Assembly (NCBI GenBank): GCA_033439765.1
Contig: JAULSN010000009.1
Location: forward strand, 62,001-126,000
Source: Lasiosphaeria ovina
Lineage: Eukaryota > Ascomycota > Sordariomycetes > Sordariales > Lasiosphaeriaceae
DNA: 64,000 bases
Direction: 5' to 3'
Position numbers and translations under genes: made by a program. Shown one piece after another: positions 23,369 through 35,087 of the stretch. Positions within the stretch are counted from its first letter, which is position 1; each line of letters starts with the position of its first letter. Under the pieces are notes generated by a model. It had not been told where the DNA came from. It ran no database searches and worked only from the letters and a program-made list of their open reading frames with translations.

Positions 23369-26300
23369 GTAACGGTCGCCCCTGCACTACGGGCTTATTA
23401 TCGTCCTAGTACGGCTCGTCGAATCTGTCCTCCTATACTACGAGCAGCCATTCGTTCAATCGTAGTAGTAGTCCGGCCTTATCAGTATATACGTCGTAGT
23501 AGGCTTTAAGCAGCTCTGGTGCGTTCTTGAAGTTCTCTACGTAGTACTATTTGGGGTCCGCAGCCCATCCTTTCCAGGCGACTTAGTATTAGAGCTTACC
23601 GTAGTAAGATCGCGAGGACAACACCTTCTTAAGTTCCCATTCCAAGTCATTATTAACTATATCGCCGTCGGGGTTCGGGTCTTCCTAGCCAGGAAGAGGG
23701 TTATTCGGGTATAGTCTTAACCTATTAGTATAGAATATATCTATCCCTCTCTATCCCTCAGGAACTTCCAGTTTATAGTCGTAACCGTCTTTGTTTATTC
23801 CTGAACGTTCAAGAATCTTAAAGTACTACTATATAAGCGGGAAATCCAGCTTCGTGCTCGGCCTATCCGTTGCCCAGGCGTGCTTTACGATATACATACG
23901 GTCCCCGACGTTAAAGTCTAGCTCCCGCCTATATTTATTGGCTTCTACGGTCTGCTTTTCTTACGCCCTAGTAATACTTTTACGGGCCTTCTCAATATAG
24001 GCTCTCAGGGTATCGGCCATCTATTAAGCCTATTCTCTATTAAGCCTCTCTATTCTAGGTAGGTCTGGGTTTGTCAAATTAGACCGAGCCGTCCAATCGA
24101 AATATATAGGCATTGGGAATCCGAATACCACCTCGTGAGGTTACATTCCGGTGCTATCTTATGGGATTGAACCTTATACGAAGTCCATAGCCGGTATATA
24201 CTATAACTAATCGTCCTAGTAATGATTAACAAATATCCTGAGGCGCTAGTCTATCCACTAGTATAGGTTTTCGACCTGTCCTGCTATTTATTTATATCCT
24301 AATGATAAGAGCTTCCACCGAATGCCCATAATCTTCGCCAGTTCGTCCGTAAAGTCCGACGTAAACTACGGTCCTCTATCGCTAATGATCTCATTTAGTA
24401 AGCCCAGAATTCGGTAAGGGCCTTCATAATATATACGAGCTGCTTCCTTACTCGTAACTATTTTGTCGTACGGTATATACTACGATAGCTTACTTAACCG
24501 GTCGATAATCGTAAACAAGTTGTCGTAACCGTACTTATCCTTTGGCATCTCTTTAAAGTCTATTACTAAAGAGCTCCAAATTCTCAAGGGGGGCGGAATA
24601 GGGTGGAGCAAACCAGGGGTCTTATCGTAAGGCGCCTTAGCTGACTTGTATTTGTAGTTGGCGACGAATCTATCGATATCGGCTCCTATACCGGCCTACT
24701 AGTATAGGTCCTTAACGAGCCTCCTGGTTTTATTCCGGCCGGGGTGGGCTATAGGGAGTCTGGAGTGGATATTATCGATAATCCTAGTCCTCAAATTATC
24801 GTAATCGGGAACGACCAGGCTCCCCTCTCTTAATAACAAGCCGTTTATTATTATAGATAGCTTCGTTTCTTCCTCCAAACGAGCCCTTTCGCGGTAGACT
24901 ATTAGCGAGTCGCTTATTCGGTTCGCCTAAATTAACTGGTCTACCAGCTCGTATCCCGAAATCTCTAGCGGTTCGTCCAATACGGCTATAACCGATGAGG
25001 TCACGGGCGTGTCTTCTTCCTCGTCTCCGAGTTCGACGTATTCGTCGTCTTCCACTATACGTACTAGCGAGAGCAAGGGGGCCACTTCGTTAATGAAGTC
25101 TACGTAGTCGAGGGCCATAACGAAGCTCCCGTCAGGTTACTCCTGGAATATCTATACTATTCGGTAGGCCATTTATCGTTCCTTCTAGGTCTTGAGCTCG
25201 TAAGAGCGTCGTATAAGGGCGTCTACCGCGGCGTTCAAGGCTCCCGGCCTATATTTAATACGGAAGTTAAATCCCGAAAGCTCCTCAGCCCATCCGGCCT
25301 GCCTGATATTAAGAAGCTTCTTTATTACGAAGTATTTTAACGTATCGTTATCGGAAAATACGATAAAGGGCTCCTGGTGTTGGAGACCGACTAGCTCGCT
25401 TCGCTAGTATTATAGTGCTCGAACTATCGCTAGTAGTTCCTTATCGTGAATGAAGTAGTTGAGCTCTACTCCCTTCATTATCTCTAAGAAGAAGGCTACC
25501 GGGTGCCAGTCGTTATCGTGCTTCTGGCTCAGTACTCCCGTAACGACTCCTCCTAATATATCTATTTCAATACGTATCTCCCGACCATATTCGAAGTACT
25601 TCAGGACTAGTACTAATAGTAAGCGCTCTTTGAGGGTGTCGAAAGCGATCTAGTAGTCGTCTATCCATCTAAATGCTTCTCCCTTCTTGGCCAGGGCTAT
25701 GAGCGGTTTCGCTATCGCGCTATAGCCTCTTACGAATCGTCGGTAAAAGTTGCAGAACCCTAGAAAGGACTACAAACCTTTGAGCGTGTCTGGCTCCGGC
25801 TAGTCCCGTACGATATCTGTTTTGCTTAGGTCTACGGCTACGCCGTCGATACCTATAATGAATCCTAAGTACTTGGTTTCCTTAACGTGGAATTCGTATT
25901 TATCGATGTCCGCCTATAAGCCCGCTTCTCTTAGACGCTCGAGAATCTTTCGGATATATTCAATATACTCTTCCTCTAATTCGGAATAGATAAGGATATT
26001 ATCTAGGTAGGCGCTATAGAAATCATCTAAGTAACCTAATAGGCAGTTATTGATGAACCTCTAGAAGGTAGCGGGCCCGTTAGTAAGTCCGAAAGGCATC
26101 ACCTTATAGCTGTATATTCCGTACCTCGTTCAGAATATTGTTAGGGGTTCGTCTTCGGGGTGGATACGGATACGGTGGAATGCCTACCGTATATCTATCT
26201 TGGTGAAGATCTTCGCTTTACCTAAGCGATTTAGGGTCTCGTCGATTAACGGTAGTGGTATTCTATCCTTTACGGTCGACGCGTTTAGCTTCCTATAGTC

Positions 26301-27709
26301 TACGTAGAAGCGTAGCCCGCCGTTCTATTTCCTAGTAAATAGGATGGGTACTACCTATAGCGTGCTACTGGTCTATATGAACCCCTTCTTAAGGGCCCCT
26401 ATAATATATTCCTTATACGCTTCCAGCTCCTCCAGTAATATCTTATATAGCGGGCTATAACCTAGGTCTTCGGGTTCCTTACTAGGTATTAGGCGGATCC
26501 TATAATTAATAGGTCCGCGTTACGGAGTTAAGATATCTAATTATACTTTGCTAAAGACGTCTAAAAAGTCGTAGTAGGGCGAGGGGAGCTTATTAAGTAC
26601 TCGCTCCCGAAGCTTGTCGTCGTCTTAGTCTAAACCGTTAGACCCGTCGGTTATCTCTCTAAGTTCCCTAATACGCTTATCGAGCTCGTAAAGCGTTATA
26701 ATATATATCTATTCTCCTTTGGAGGATAACTTGAAAGCGGTCTCGTTTAGTATAGACATCTCGATAGGCCTCTCCTTATACTAACTAATACTATCTCGTT
26801 ATATTCGGTAAGGACCTTATACGTCCCGTTCGGGGAAAGGATCCTTCTTCTTAGGCGGTGGTAAGGGCACTTTCTTAGGGGGGGCGGAATATAGAAGACG
26901 CTCTATACGGTTAACGTCTCGATCGATATAGTTACTATTTAGTAGACGAGCTAGTCTCTAAAGTAATATAGGCCGGAACTATGGTATCGCTATAACTAGT
27001 ACTGGTTCTGGCTCCCGGGGATTATATATAGTGAACTCGGCTTTCTCCTATCGCTCAAGCTCATCGATACGGGCGCGTACCATCTTCCCGTTACGGCGTC
27101 GCTTATCTTCTTTCTCTATAGCGACCTCTCGTCGTTTCGTATCTTCCTGGTATATAGGGTCTGGCTTTCCTAACTCTAACTCGTCTATAGGTATATTGGT
27201 CTACTAGCTGGGGTCTAGTTCCCAATCTTCTAGAAAGAGTAACCGTCTTTGGCGGACGTCGGGGATAATATCGTAGTAGTATATCCACTTCCTACCGATT
27301 ATTATATTATGAATATAGTTATCGAGGACGATTAGATATTTATCCCTTATAGTTCGGTTTTATATAACGATATTAACTCCTAATAGCTCTCTAATAGACT
27401 ATTATAATCTATTATCGTACCCGCCTACTAACCTAGGTTCAGGGTCGAAGACTAGTAAGACCTAAAGTAGGTCCTTTATCCTTTACGTAAACTTACGGCT
27501 TACGAATATCTCTCTATTCGCTCCCGTATTAACTAGTATATCTTTTATAGTTAAAGAGAGTCCATTATTTATTATCTTATAACTAATAAGGAATATAGGG
27601 CCGCCCAAGTATTTGGCTAGTAGGCCAATACCCTATTCGTTCCTATCTATTTTTCTAACCGTATATACTAATACTTCCCCTAGGAGGGAGTCCAATTGCC
27701 CCAGGGTAC
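23352..27709 (-). pseudogene. B2 pol: protease, RT, RNase H, integrase, chromodomain
   Basis: Minus-strand pol colinear with B1 pol. Protease near 27520-27540 (NTGANR), reverse transcriptase about 26400-25750 with YLDD near 26000, RNase H about 25500-25180, integrase about 24790-23860, chromodomain-like tail near 23600-23660, stop at 23354-23352. Internal TAG/TAA codons interrupt it but are fewer than in B1. Longer residual open frames exist, such as 24927-25118 with a negatively charged segment. Confidence 0.83.
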
Positions 27710-29413
27710 TCAGTTTTCCGATAAGTTATTAGTACCTAACGACGTCTTAGTATCGTCCTCCTTAGCTACGTAACGCTCGATAACTAACTGGAGTCGAGCT
27801 TCCTTCGTCGGGCCCGATATAGTCTTCTAGGGATAGTCGCGAGTCGTATGACCCTGCTCCCGGTAGATGAAGTAACGCTTCTCGGCGTATAGCTTCTTGA
27901 TTTCTTCGGTACTAGGCTTCTTATAACTAGCGGGGAGGTTAGCGCTCGGGGTTACCGAGCGGTTAGCTAGGCGACGAGGGTTATTATTCTTGCCCTATTA
28001 TCCTCCTAAGTTATTCCTACCCTTATCGTCCTTCTTAGCTACCTAGTGAGCTCTCTAGGCCAGCTTCATATTTAAGGCGTACTTAGAACCCAGCTTGGCG
28101 TATATCTCGAAGTCCACCTTATCGTTAATATAATCCCGGATTAACTTATCCTGGAACGTGGGGGTAAGGCGACGCTTGAACTCGGTCTTCCACTTAGAGC
28201 GATCGCGGCGATATTCGCTAGTAAGCCGAACGAACTCGTTACGGAACTCGTCATAATCCTATCCTGGCTTTATCTATAGCTTATTGAACTCCTAATTAGC
28301 TTCTTCTACGCGATTGATATTACGGAACTCGTTCTTAAGCTAGGCTAATAGCTCGCTTGAGGTCTTAATCTGGTTGGGATAGGTCTCTTCTAGGTAGGGC
28401 TCTAGCTAGTATAAGGCCTTACTAGCCAAGCGAAGTTCAATATAAGACTATCTAGCCCGGTCGTTATCGAAGTAATCGGCGTTAATATCTAACTTATTAA
28501 TAATCTGACGGATCTAAGTATTGAATATAATCGTATCCTTCTCCTTATTATTATAGAAGAGGGGAGGGTCTACCGTCTTAGCGCTTCGTCGCGTCGAGCT
28601 CTCGTTCGTGGCGGGTATAGAGCTACGGATTAAGCCGTTAATAATATTATTGGTAATAGTACGACTTAGCTCGTTAATCCTGTCCTATATACGCTAAATA
28701 ATAATATCTTTCTCGCTAAGGGCTTCCGTTATCTCGACGATAAGTCTATCATTATTTCTACTAGCGCTAGTTAGGTCTATAACCGGGGTTATAGTAGTAA
28801 CCGATCGCGTAGTCTAGGCAAGAATACGGGTAGCCCAAGTCTTAATATTATTAATAATAACTAACTAGTATCGGGCAATACTATATAATTATAATATCTA
28901 CTCGTATAAAGTATGAACTATAAGCGTACGGAGCTTAAACTCCTGAAAGTGTTTATCTGGGTGCTCGGTCGAGATATACTCGAAATCCTTAAGATCTATA
29001 GGTCCTTCGAAGGTGATATCGTTACTCAGCCATATATAGAAGGGTATTATCGGGCTGGTCTTGTTTCGCTTAATGAATAAAGCGGCCAAGTCGGACAACT
29101 TCTCTTAAAGGTCATTATCGACGTCGTCGATAGAAGCGGTAAACTTAACGCTGTTAATCTCGGCTACGATACGCGTCGTGAAGTCGCGGGTGTCGATACG
29201 GTCGGGGTTATTGCGGCCCTCGGTTATAGATACTACGCCGGACGGCGCCTTCGTAGTGCTTGTAACTATCTCGACTTCCTTTGTAATGAGTGCTAACGTC
29301 GTCTCGCTCTTCTTACGAGGGTGAATCTTCATAAAGCCATTACGATCGAAGTTGACTTCCTTAATTGCGGCCTGTAGGGCTGCCTACATGGCCTCGTCGT
29401 TAATGGTAGGCAT
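27710..29413 (-). pseudogene. B2 gag, start codon preserved
   Basis: Starts ATGCCTACCATTAACGACGAG at 29413, in good context (AGCAAGATG), and ends TGA at 27712-27710 after NLSEN. A 75-codon stretch from 29332 and a further 66 codons from 29098 remain open. A zinc-knuckle remnant (RYFIYREQGHTTRDYP) lies near 27835-27875. Compared with B1 gag the differences are mainly transitions. Confidence 0.82.
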
Positions 29414-29567
29414 CTTGCTGTCCACTATCTCTGCCCTGTCACCCCGCTTGGAGTGATGTGGTCTTTCCTGGTCGGCGGTCGCGTACTCGTAGCGATCGCA
29501 GGTTTTTTCTGGTGGGATATTCTTTTCAATTGCCTTCCCAGGCGAGTAAAGAGATTGAGCTTTAGAT

Positions 29568-29848
29568 TATCACCGCACAGTCAACCGAATAAGGCAGGGC
29601 TACATATAGTCGCTATATTCGTAGAATCTAAAGCTAAAGAAGGAAAAAGGAAAAGAAGAATCTAATGCCCGGGCGCGGCGAGGAAGTAAGGTAGGTATAG
29701 GTCACGTGATGAGGGCTCAGCACTGACCACACCGTAAATCCTACGCGGCCTCAGGGCGTGCGAGTTGCGTGCCAAGGCGCTAGCCTAATGCCAAGGCGCT
29801 AGGCTCAATCCAGTCCTTCCAGCCACTTGTCTGACACATGCCGTGACA
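29568..29848 (-). repeat. 5' LTR of B2 (281 bp)
   Basis: TGTCACGGCATG at 29848 down to GCGGTGATA at 29568. It is nearly identical to the 3' LTR at 22932-23212, differing by a few transitions (for example GTCTGACA versus GTCTAACA near the start). Confidence 0.88.
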
Positions 29849-29849
29849 C

Positions 29850-30431
29850 CTGCCCTCTCTTATAATTACTATAGCTTCCGAAGCCGCCGCTGAGAAAGAC
29901 GAAGCCGCGAAATAAACCGAGGTAATATTTTTATAGCACTTACCGCTTATTAATATCAAGACCGAGGTAGAGAAGCGCATAGCGCGCGTAGTACGCTTCA
30001 GCATTACTACCGATACGGAAACTGGCGAGGCTAAAAAGGTAGCACGGGCCAATCGCTTTAGCGTGGCTAATAACCAAATCTTAGTAATTAATAGTGCCCT
30101 CCCGGACCGTCCCCGTAAGCGTGGTCGCGACCGTACTAATAGGGATAAGTAAGAGGTAGAGGAGAAGCGGGTAAATAAACGACGATCTAGCGGCGCGCCA
30201 GTTATAGCTCCTCCTACTAACTAGAGCGGCGGCGGCCGGGGTGGACGAAATAAGAACCGACGTAGCGACCGGAACGGCGCTAGCGGAAACGCTCCTAAGG
30301 AGGGCAGGAATGGCCGCGGCGCAGGTGCAGGCGGACAGAAGAAAGGCCAGGGAAAACCGACGGCCGCTATGGACCTGACCGAAAAAGCCAAGATAAAAGC
30401 GCGGGCTCAACGGTTCGCAGCCTCCAAGTAG
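29850..30431 (+). pseudogene. THO1/SARNP-like protein C-terminal half, RIP-mutated
   Basis: A single plus-strand frame with four to five stops runs to TAG 30429-30431. It contains three ARAxRF-type motifs typical of the THO1/SARNP (mRNP export) family: KRIARVVRFSITTD, KKVARANRFSVANN and, at the end, KAKIKARAQRFAASK. There is a basic KRGRDR segment and a Gly/Arg/Asn-rich linker (GGGRGGRNKNRRSDRNG). No N-terminal SAP domain is visible; the left end is cut by B2. The stops are of CAA/CAG-to-TAA/TAG type, as RIP would give in a duplicated gene copy. Family call from motifs only. Confidence 0.6.
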
Positions 30432-31390
30432 CGAGGACTGGGTTTTAGTCTCTAGGATTTTCTACGGAGGAATGCGCTCGATATCGACGCAATTTTCGGA
30501 CCTTAATACCTCTTTTCTTTCACGCTCTCGACGATGAACCATCCGGGCTTGTACGGCTTTACTCTCGTCTAGATCGCCACGTTACGTGGATAACTAGCCT
30601 GGCCTTGAGGAGTGGATACGGCGAAGAGAGGAAATAAATTCTAAGATTAGCGGGAAGGGAAAGAGATTATTTATAATATAGGTAGGCCCTTTTATTATTA
30701 TTTATTAACGACGGAAGACTGGAAAATATGCGGCCGGGGTATATACGACGGAAAGGAGGAGGCGGAAATAAAAATGAATAAAACTTTATACGAGCAACTA
30801 TAAATAAAGACTAGTGCTAGGGCGTTTAGGGTGGTTGGGCGAGATAACGAAATTCCGCTTGATTTGTTTCCCTTGGGCAGTGTTTTCTTTCTTTTTATTT
30901 CTCTGCTCGATAGAGGTTCGAGTTAAGGTAGCGATGATACCCATTATGCACCTTGATAGCCTTGCCTTGCGCCCCGTTTACCGCTGTGGTAGTGAATTCT
31001 GCTTGTAATTTTGAGTCCCATATACTCTAAATTGATCAAGACTGGATGAAGGAAACCTTTAAGTAAAAGAATCACTACGTCCACGTCTTTAAGAAACAGG
31101 AACTATAGTCTATCTAGACTGGTTAGATGTCACTTAAATTCCTACCTTCGCCTAATGTGCCCAAGCAGACAAACACACTTCCGTTCAACTCGGCCCCCTC
31201 CTTCCACGCCTGAAAAAAAGGTCAGAGGTTAGTGAATAAGCCGGAGCCACGCTTGAACTCCAACGTCTCCTCAAGGTCCAGCCGCCAATCCAAGGCCTGC
31301 AAAGGAGCCCCTCTACTGCAGCCAATCCCGACGAGGTCGCCGTTACCATTCACCACCGCAGCTGGCGCAAGAGTAGTAGCAGGAGGAGTA
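30432..31390. other. Intergenic, no gene recognised
   Basis: The first 200 bp may be a 3' flank of the THO1-like copy. From 30640 to 30800 it is AT-rich and RIP-like. From about 31000 base composition becomes ordinary, marking the right boundary of the RIP-affected block. No open frame with recognisable motifs. Confidence 0.5.
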
Positions 31391-31849
31391 GTACGAGTAT
31401 CTCAGTTGCATGCCTTGCAATCGGGCCATTGGCAATTCCCCGTCTTTCTCTCGTTGAGCCGGGAAAGCCGGCCCTGCTATATCCAGAGCCCGTGGCCGAA
31501 GGGTCGGACAATGTTGGAGCGTCATTGCGGTTGCACCATAGCATGCACCAGCAGTTCGGTCCCGGCGACCACAGCCAAGGGGGTCCCCAGAACCATGCCG
31601 CTCTGGATGGTACTAATCTGCCTCGTCCCTCCTTTTCCTTTCCCTTTACTTTTTTAGGTTCTCCATCTCGGAACTTTCTCGCCCTTACCCGCCCCCCCTT
31701 GCCTGGAAAAAGACGTCTGAGTTTACTGAGATAACCCACGTGTCTGTGTTACTCGGGTCCACCAAGTAGTCCGCGCCTCGGCCCTCGGCTCTCGGCCTCT
31801 GGCCTCAGGGATCCACCAGATCCACAGTGCAGCCCTTCACATATATAGC

Positions 31850-31939
31850 ACCTTTCCTGCCCTCTGCACCTTTCCTGCCCTCTGCACCTTTCCTGCCCTC
31901 TGCACCTTTCCTGCCCTCTGCACCTCTCCTGCCCTCTGC
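31850..31939. repeat. 18-bp minisatellite, five units
   Basis: Unit ACCTTTCCTGCCCTCTGC repeated five times, the last unit with one change (ACCTCTCC). As a multiple of three it keeps frame on both strands (on the minus strand a CRGQER peptide unit). Confidence 0.9.
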
Positions 31940-32114
31940 AGTCTTCCATTCTGCACAGCGAATACACATCGCTTTCTTGCCCACAGTCTGTCGTTACGCC
32001 TGGGTCCCCCATGGTATTGCGAGCCTTCCAGAACCTCACACGGAAGGCTTCTTTGCTGGGTGTTCTCTCAGCAGACGAACCCGGCCCAACTGGCTGCGCG
32101 ACCGCGGCAGCCCC

Positions 32115-32186
32115 ACCAGCAGCAACAGCAGCAACAGCAGCAACACCCCCACCAACAACAACAACAACAACAACAGCAGCACCACC
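32115..32186 (+). repeat. CAG/CAA trinucleotide tract
   Basis: Interrupted (CAG/CAA)n with a central CACCCCCACCAA. In one plus frame it encodes two polyglutamine runs separated by HPH. No surrounding gene structure supports translation. Confidence 0.85.
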
Positions 32187-32613
32187 CTGGAACTTCAACC
32201 GTCTTGTTTCCTTCTCTAGTTCCTTGGTTGCCTTCCCTGGTTGCCTTGCGAGAGTCCATCCTTTTCGTTCCGCATTTCCCTTTTCCTCGGTATCACCGTC
32301 AGGCGTACCCAACTCACCCGACACCATCACCGAAATGGGAGAGATTCCCATTTCCAGCATCGAAGATGCTGTTGACGGCGACCATGTGAAGCCGGCCCCG
32401 CAACAAGACACCGAGGAGGCCTTTCCCAACGCACCCGACTCCGGATACGTGGAATTCATCCCGAAGTCGGCCCTCTTCTTTCGGCGTGGTGCGCTCGTCA
32501 TCCGAGGAGCTGCCAGAATCGTCAGCTCTTGGCTTCCTCTCCTTGGTTCTGATTGGAGAGACGATTCTCACTTAGGTTACGGATATCGGCGTCTGAGGAA
32601 ATCTTGGGGCGGA

Positions 32614-32876
32614 GGGGCGTTGGGCGAGTATTGTCCGTGCTGAGCATACGTTGGGCTCGGGGCTCGGGGCGTTGGGCGAGTTTGGGGTCCCCGGGCAAGG
32701 GCCAGAAGTGGTGCACGGTTAAGAACGAGAGAAAGACCGGGAATGGCCAATGGCCCGATGGGCGTTGGGCGAGTATTGTCTCGTCTGTGCTGGGCTCGGG
32801 GCTCGGGAGACGAGTCGGCAATCGCAGCCCCGAGCCCAACGTATGCTCAGCACGGACAATACTCGCCCAACGCCCC
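32614..32876. repeat. Perfect 49-bp inverted repeat with 165-bp spacer
   Basis: 32614-32662 and 32828-32876 are exact reverse complements (arm starts GGGGCGTTGGGCGAGTATTG). A third partial copy of the arm is at about 36078-36122. The spacer repeats part of the arm (GGGCGTTGGGCGAGT) and includes the inverted 33340-33400 segment. Confidence 0.92.
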
Positions 32877-33470
32877 CCCAAGACTCTTGATCTTAGAGGG
32901 GTCCCTGGTCTGCGCCCGGCCCTTCATGGCTGCCTTGGTGTATTTATCCCGTGACTTGATACCCACACGCTTGGTCTGGAACTTCAAACGTCTTGTTTTC
33001 TCCTCTAGTCCCTTAGTTACCTTGTGAAGAAGCTTTGGATGTTTTGAGAGTCTATCCTTCCTCCGTATCACCGTTGGGGTTCCTTGGGAGGGATCCTTCT
33101 TCCTTATCAACGTCGGGGGTCCTTAGGAAGGATCCTTCCTCCGTATAACCGTCGGGGTCCCTTGGGAAGCATCTTTTCCTCCGTATCAGCATAACGACTA
33201 AATGTACTGCCTCGAGCCTTCTTTCCAGTACATCAACTCCCGCCGGCGGCCTGGCGCCGACAGTTGGGCAGCCAAGCTCCAGCGCAGGGGCTGCATCGAG
33301 TTCGCCGATAACAAGACTCAGTTGCATGCCTTGCAATCGAGCCATTGGCAATTCCCCGTCTTTCTCTCGTTCTTAACCGTGCACCACTTCCGGCCCTTGC
33401 CCGGGGACCGCAACTCGCGGCTTCTCCCGCAAGGCAAGGCCAGGTTTTAACGGTCGGTCTCTGTGAAACT

Positions 33471-34844
33471 AAATTACGCCCAAATGGCAGAGGAAATGGG
33501 GAGGTAGTTAATATTGCTCTAGCTTCACAATTCCTCTGGCTGTAGCTACAATCCTCTTCTTGGCTTCTGTAGATTTCACTAAGAAACGGAGCAGCAGCAT
33601 TACAAAGGCCCAGCGATTTCGTTGACCTTCTCAACGGCCTCACGACCTACAGGCGTCCCCTCGACGGCGGCCTCATTTGACATCGGAGTCAGCAGCTCTC
33701 TGCCCATGGTAAAGCCAGGGGGGACGGACTGTCTGCCTTGGCCGATATTACGGCTGAACGGCACAACAGGACTCGTATCCAGCAGGGAGTCCCCCCAACA
33801 CGGCTTCACCGAGTTGCAGCCACGTTTCCCATCCACCGGGGATCCGATTGCTTCCGCAAGCATGGACACACAATCAGACTCTCGGCCGTATTCCAATACG
33901 TCATCAGGGCTGCCTGACGAGGGTATCATGCCGACAAGGACAGGACCCGAAGACATGCGTCGAAATGATGCCCATGGATTCAGAGGCCAGGATTGGCGCC
34001 ACAGAGATGTCTGATGGCTATACCAGTCGAGCGCTCCCCTTTCATGGAGCAAGAAATCTGGGCACCGATTTGTGACAATACGGCAAGCTTCCTCTGCGAT
34101 CACCATCACAGCGACTTGCTCAAGGCAGAATCAACCGACAACCAACTTGACTTTGCCCGAGGGATACCACCAAGCCTTCCCAGCAAGGATATTGCGCTGC
34201 CATAGCTGGATGAAGCGAGCAGCGGTGCCGCAACCAAGAGCGCCAAACTGAAAGGCCAAGGGCCCAGCTCAAGCAAGCGAATACCGACGCCTCTTCGTAC
34301 CACTCATACGCACCGTCGGCAGATGACGCAGGGCTGGCGGCGCGGCGCGACGCGTCGCGGGTTCCGGCCGCGGCCTGCTCGAGGCCTCCTGCTATATATC
34401 TTCGTAAAACAGCCGGTCGTCCACAGGGAATCAGGTCGTGGTAATATGATTGACGATTCCTAGTTGAGTTGTGGAAAACTGACGATTCGAAAGATGATGG
34501 TGATGTCGAGCTCTCGTAAGCCGAGTAGCAGCAAAGCTCGCTAAAGAGACTTGAGAAGTCTACTAGCCCAGAGTCTATAGCGACGAACCAAGCATCGGCT
34601 GGGGATATCGACGACGACATACGCGACTCGGCATTTGATAACGACGATATGTTTGCCAGTGAGTGGCGATGGCGGCGCGGTGCAGTATTCTCTGCATGTT
34701 GTGCACTTGTCCGGGTCGTTGGAGCCGATGCCGTCGTCTGGTTAGGCAACAGAGGTCAGCTAGCTCCCTGATCAAGCAAGGGGACGGGGGCTGAGTAAAT
34801 AAGGGGTAAAATCCCACCAACGTCATCATCATCATCATCGCTAT
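33471..34844. other. Overlapping unassigned open frames, no gene resolved
   Basis: Open frames overlap on both strands: plus 33622-34014 (130 codons), plus 33993-34205, minus 33600-34109 (169 codons) and minus 34120-34749 (209 codons, Ser-rich start SSLSNAESRMSSSISPADAW). None has a motif I recognise, and start context and intron signals do not decide between strands. This may be a decayed host gene. Confidence 0.3.
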
Positions 34845-35087
34845 CCGTCCCGTCCCACACTTGGAACCAGACCATCCGCCACTCGAGCACGCGCCCGGCC
34901 CGCAGCCGCCGCCGCCGCCCGAGTGGCACTTGGGCCCGCTGCAGTCGCCGCCCCGCGCGCAGTCGGGTCCCGAGCAGTCGCCGCCCTGCGTGTAGCTGTC
35001 GCCCGTGCAGTCCTTGCCGTCGCTGTCACAGCCGACTGCGCTCGGCCAGCTGCAGAAGTGCTCGTACTGGGAGTGCCCAAGATGGCA
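34845..35087 (-). pseudogene. Cysteine-rich CSGPxC-repeat fragment (GH18-chitinase-like tail)
   Basis: A minus-strand frame opening after a TGA at 35090-35088 encodes a Cys/Gly-rich stretch: FCSWPSAVGCDSDGKDC, then repeated GGDCSGPDCARGGDCSGPKC units, then CGPGACSSGG and SKC. Such GGDCxGPxC repeats are familiar from C-terminal regions of some fungal GH18 chitinases. No catalytic domain is present upstream. A run of ATG codons follows downstream in the same frame. Probably a fragment of a secreted protein gene. Confidence 0.4.

Larger units (their letters stand above)
22932..29848 (-). mobile_element. Full-length Ty3/gypsy chromovirus B2, 6,917 bp
   Basis: Sister copy of B1 on the minus strand, with 281-bp LTRs at 22932-23212 (3') and 29568-29848 (5') and the 5-bp target duplication CCTGC (22927-22931 and 29849-29853). 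It has no secondary insertions, so it gives the empty sites for both LTRs inserted in B1. It carries RIP-type stops but fewer than B1, for example the gag ATG is preserved. Confidence 0.92.
31390..33470. repeat. Mosaic of short dispersed and tandem repeats
   Basis: Shared segments occur in different orders and orientations. A block beginning CAGTTGCATGCCTTGCAAT is at 31400 and 33322, and part of it is inverted near 32690-32760. CTGGAACTTCAA...GTCTTGTTT occurs at 32187 and 32977. A 42-43 bp unit (CCTCCGTATCACCGTCGGGG-type) is tandemly repeated at 33058-33190 and again at 35995-36065. Open frames exist on both strands (up to 250 codons) but consist of the repeats themselves, so no gene is called. 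Confidence 0.6.

Noticed and set aside
31749..32643. Long overlapping frames (250 codons minus, 210 plus) and a polyglutamine frame
   Set aside because: They consist of minisatellite and trinucleotide repeats that stay open in all frames; no domain, splice or start evidence.
34575..34838. Frame starting with five methionines
   Set aside because: The methionines come from an (ATG) trinucleotide run (CATCATCAT on the plus strand); the frame is only the tail of the Cys-rich frame and has no motif.
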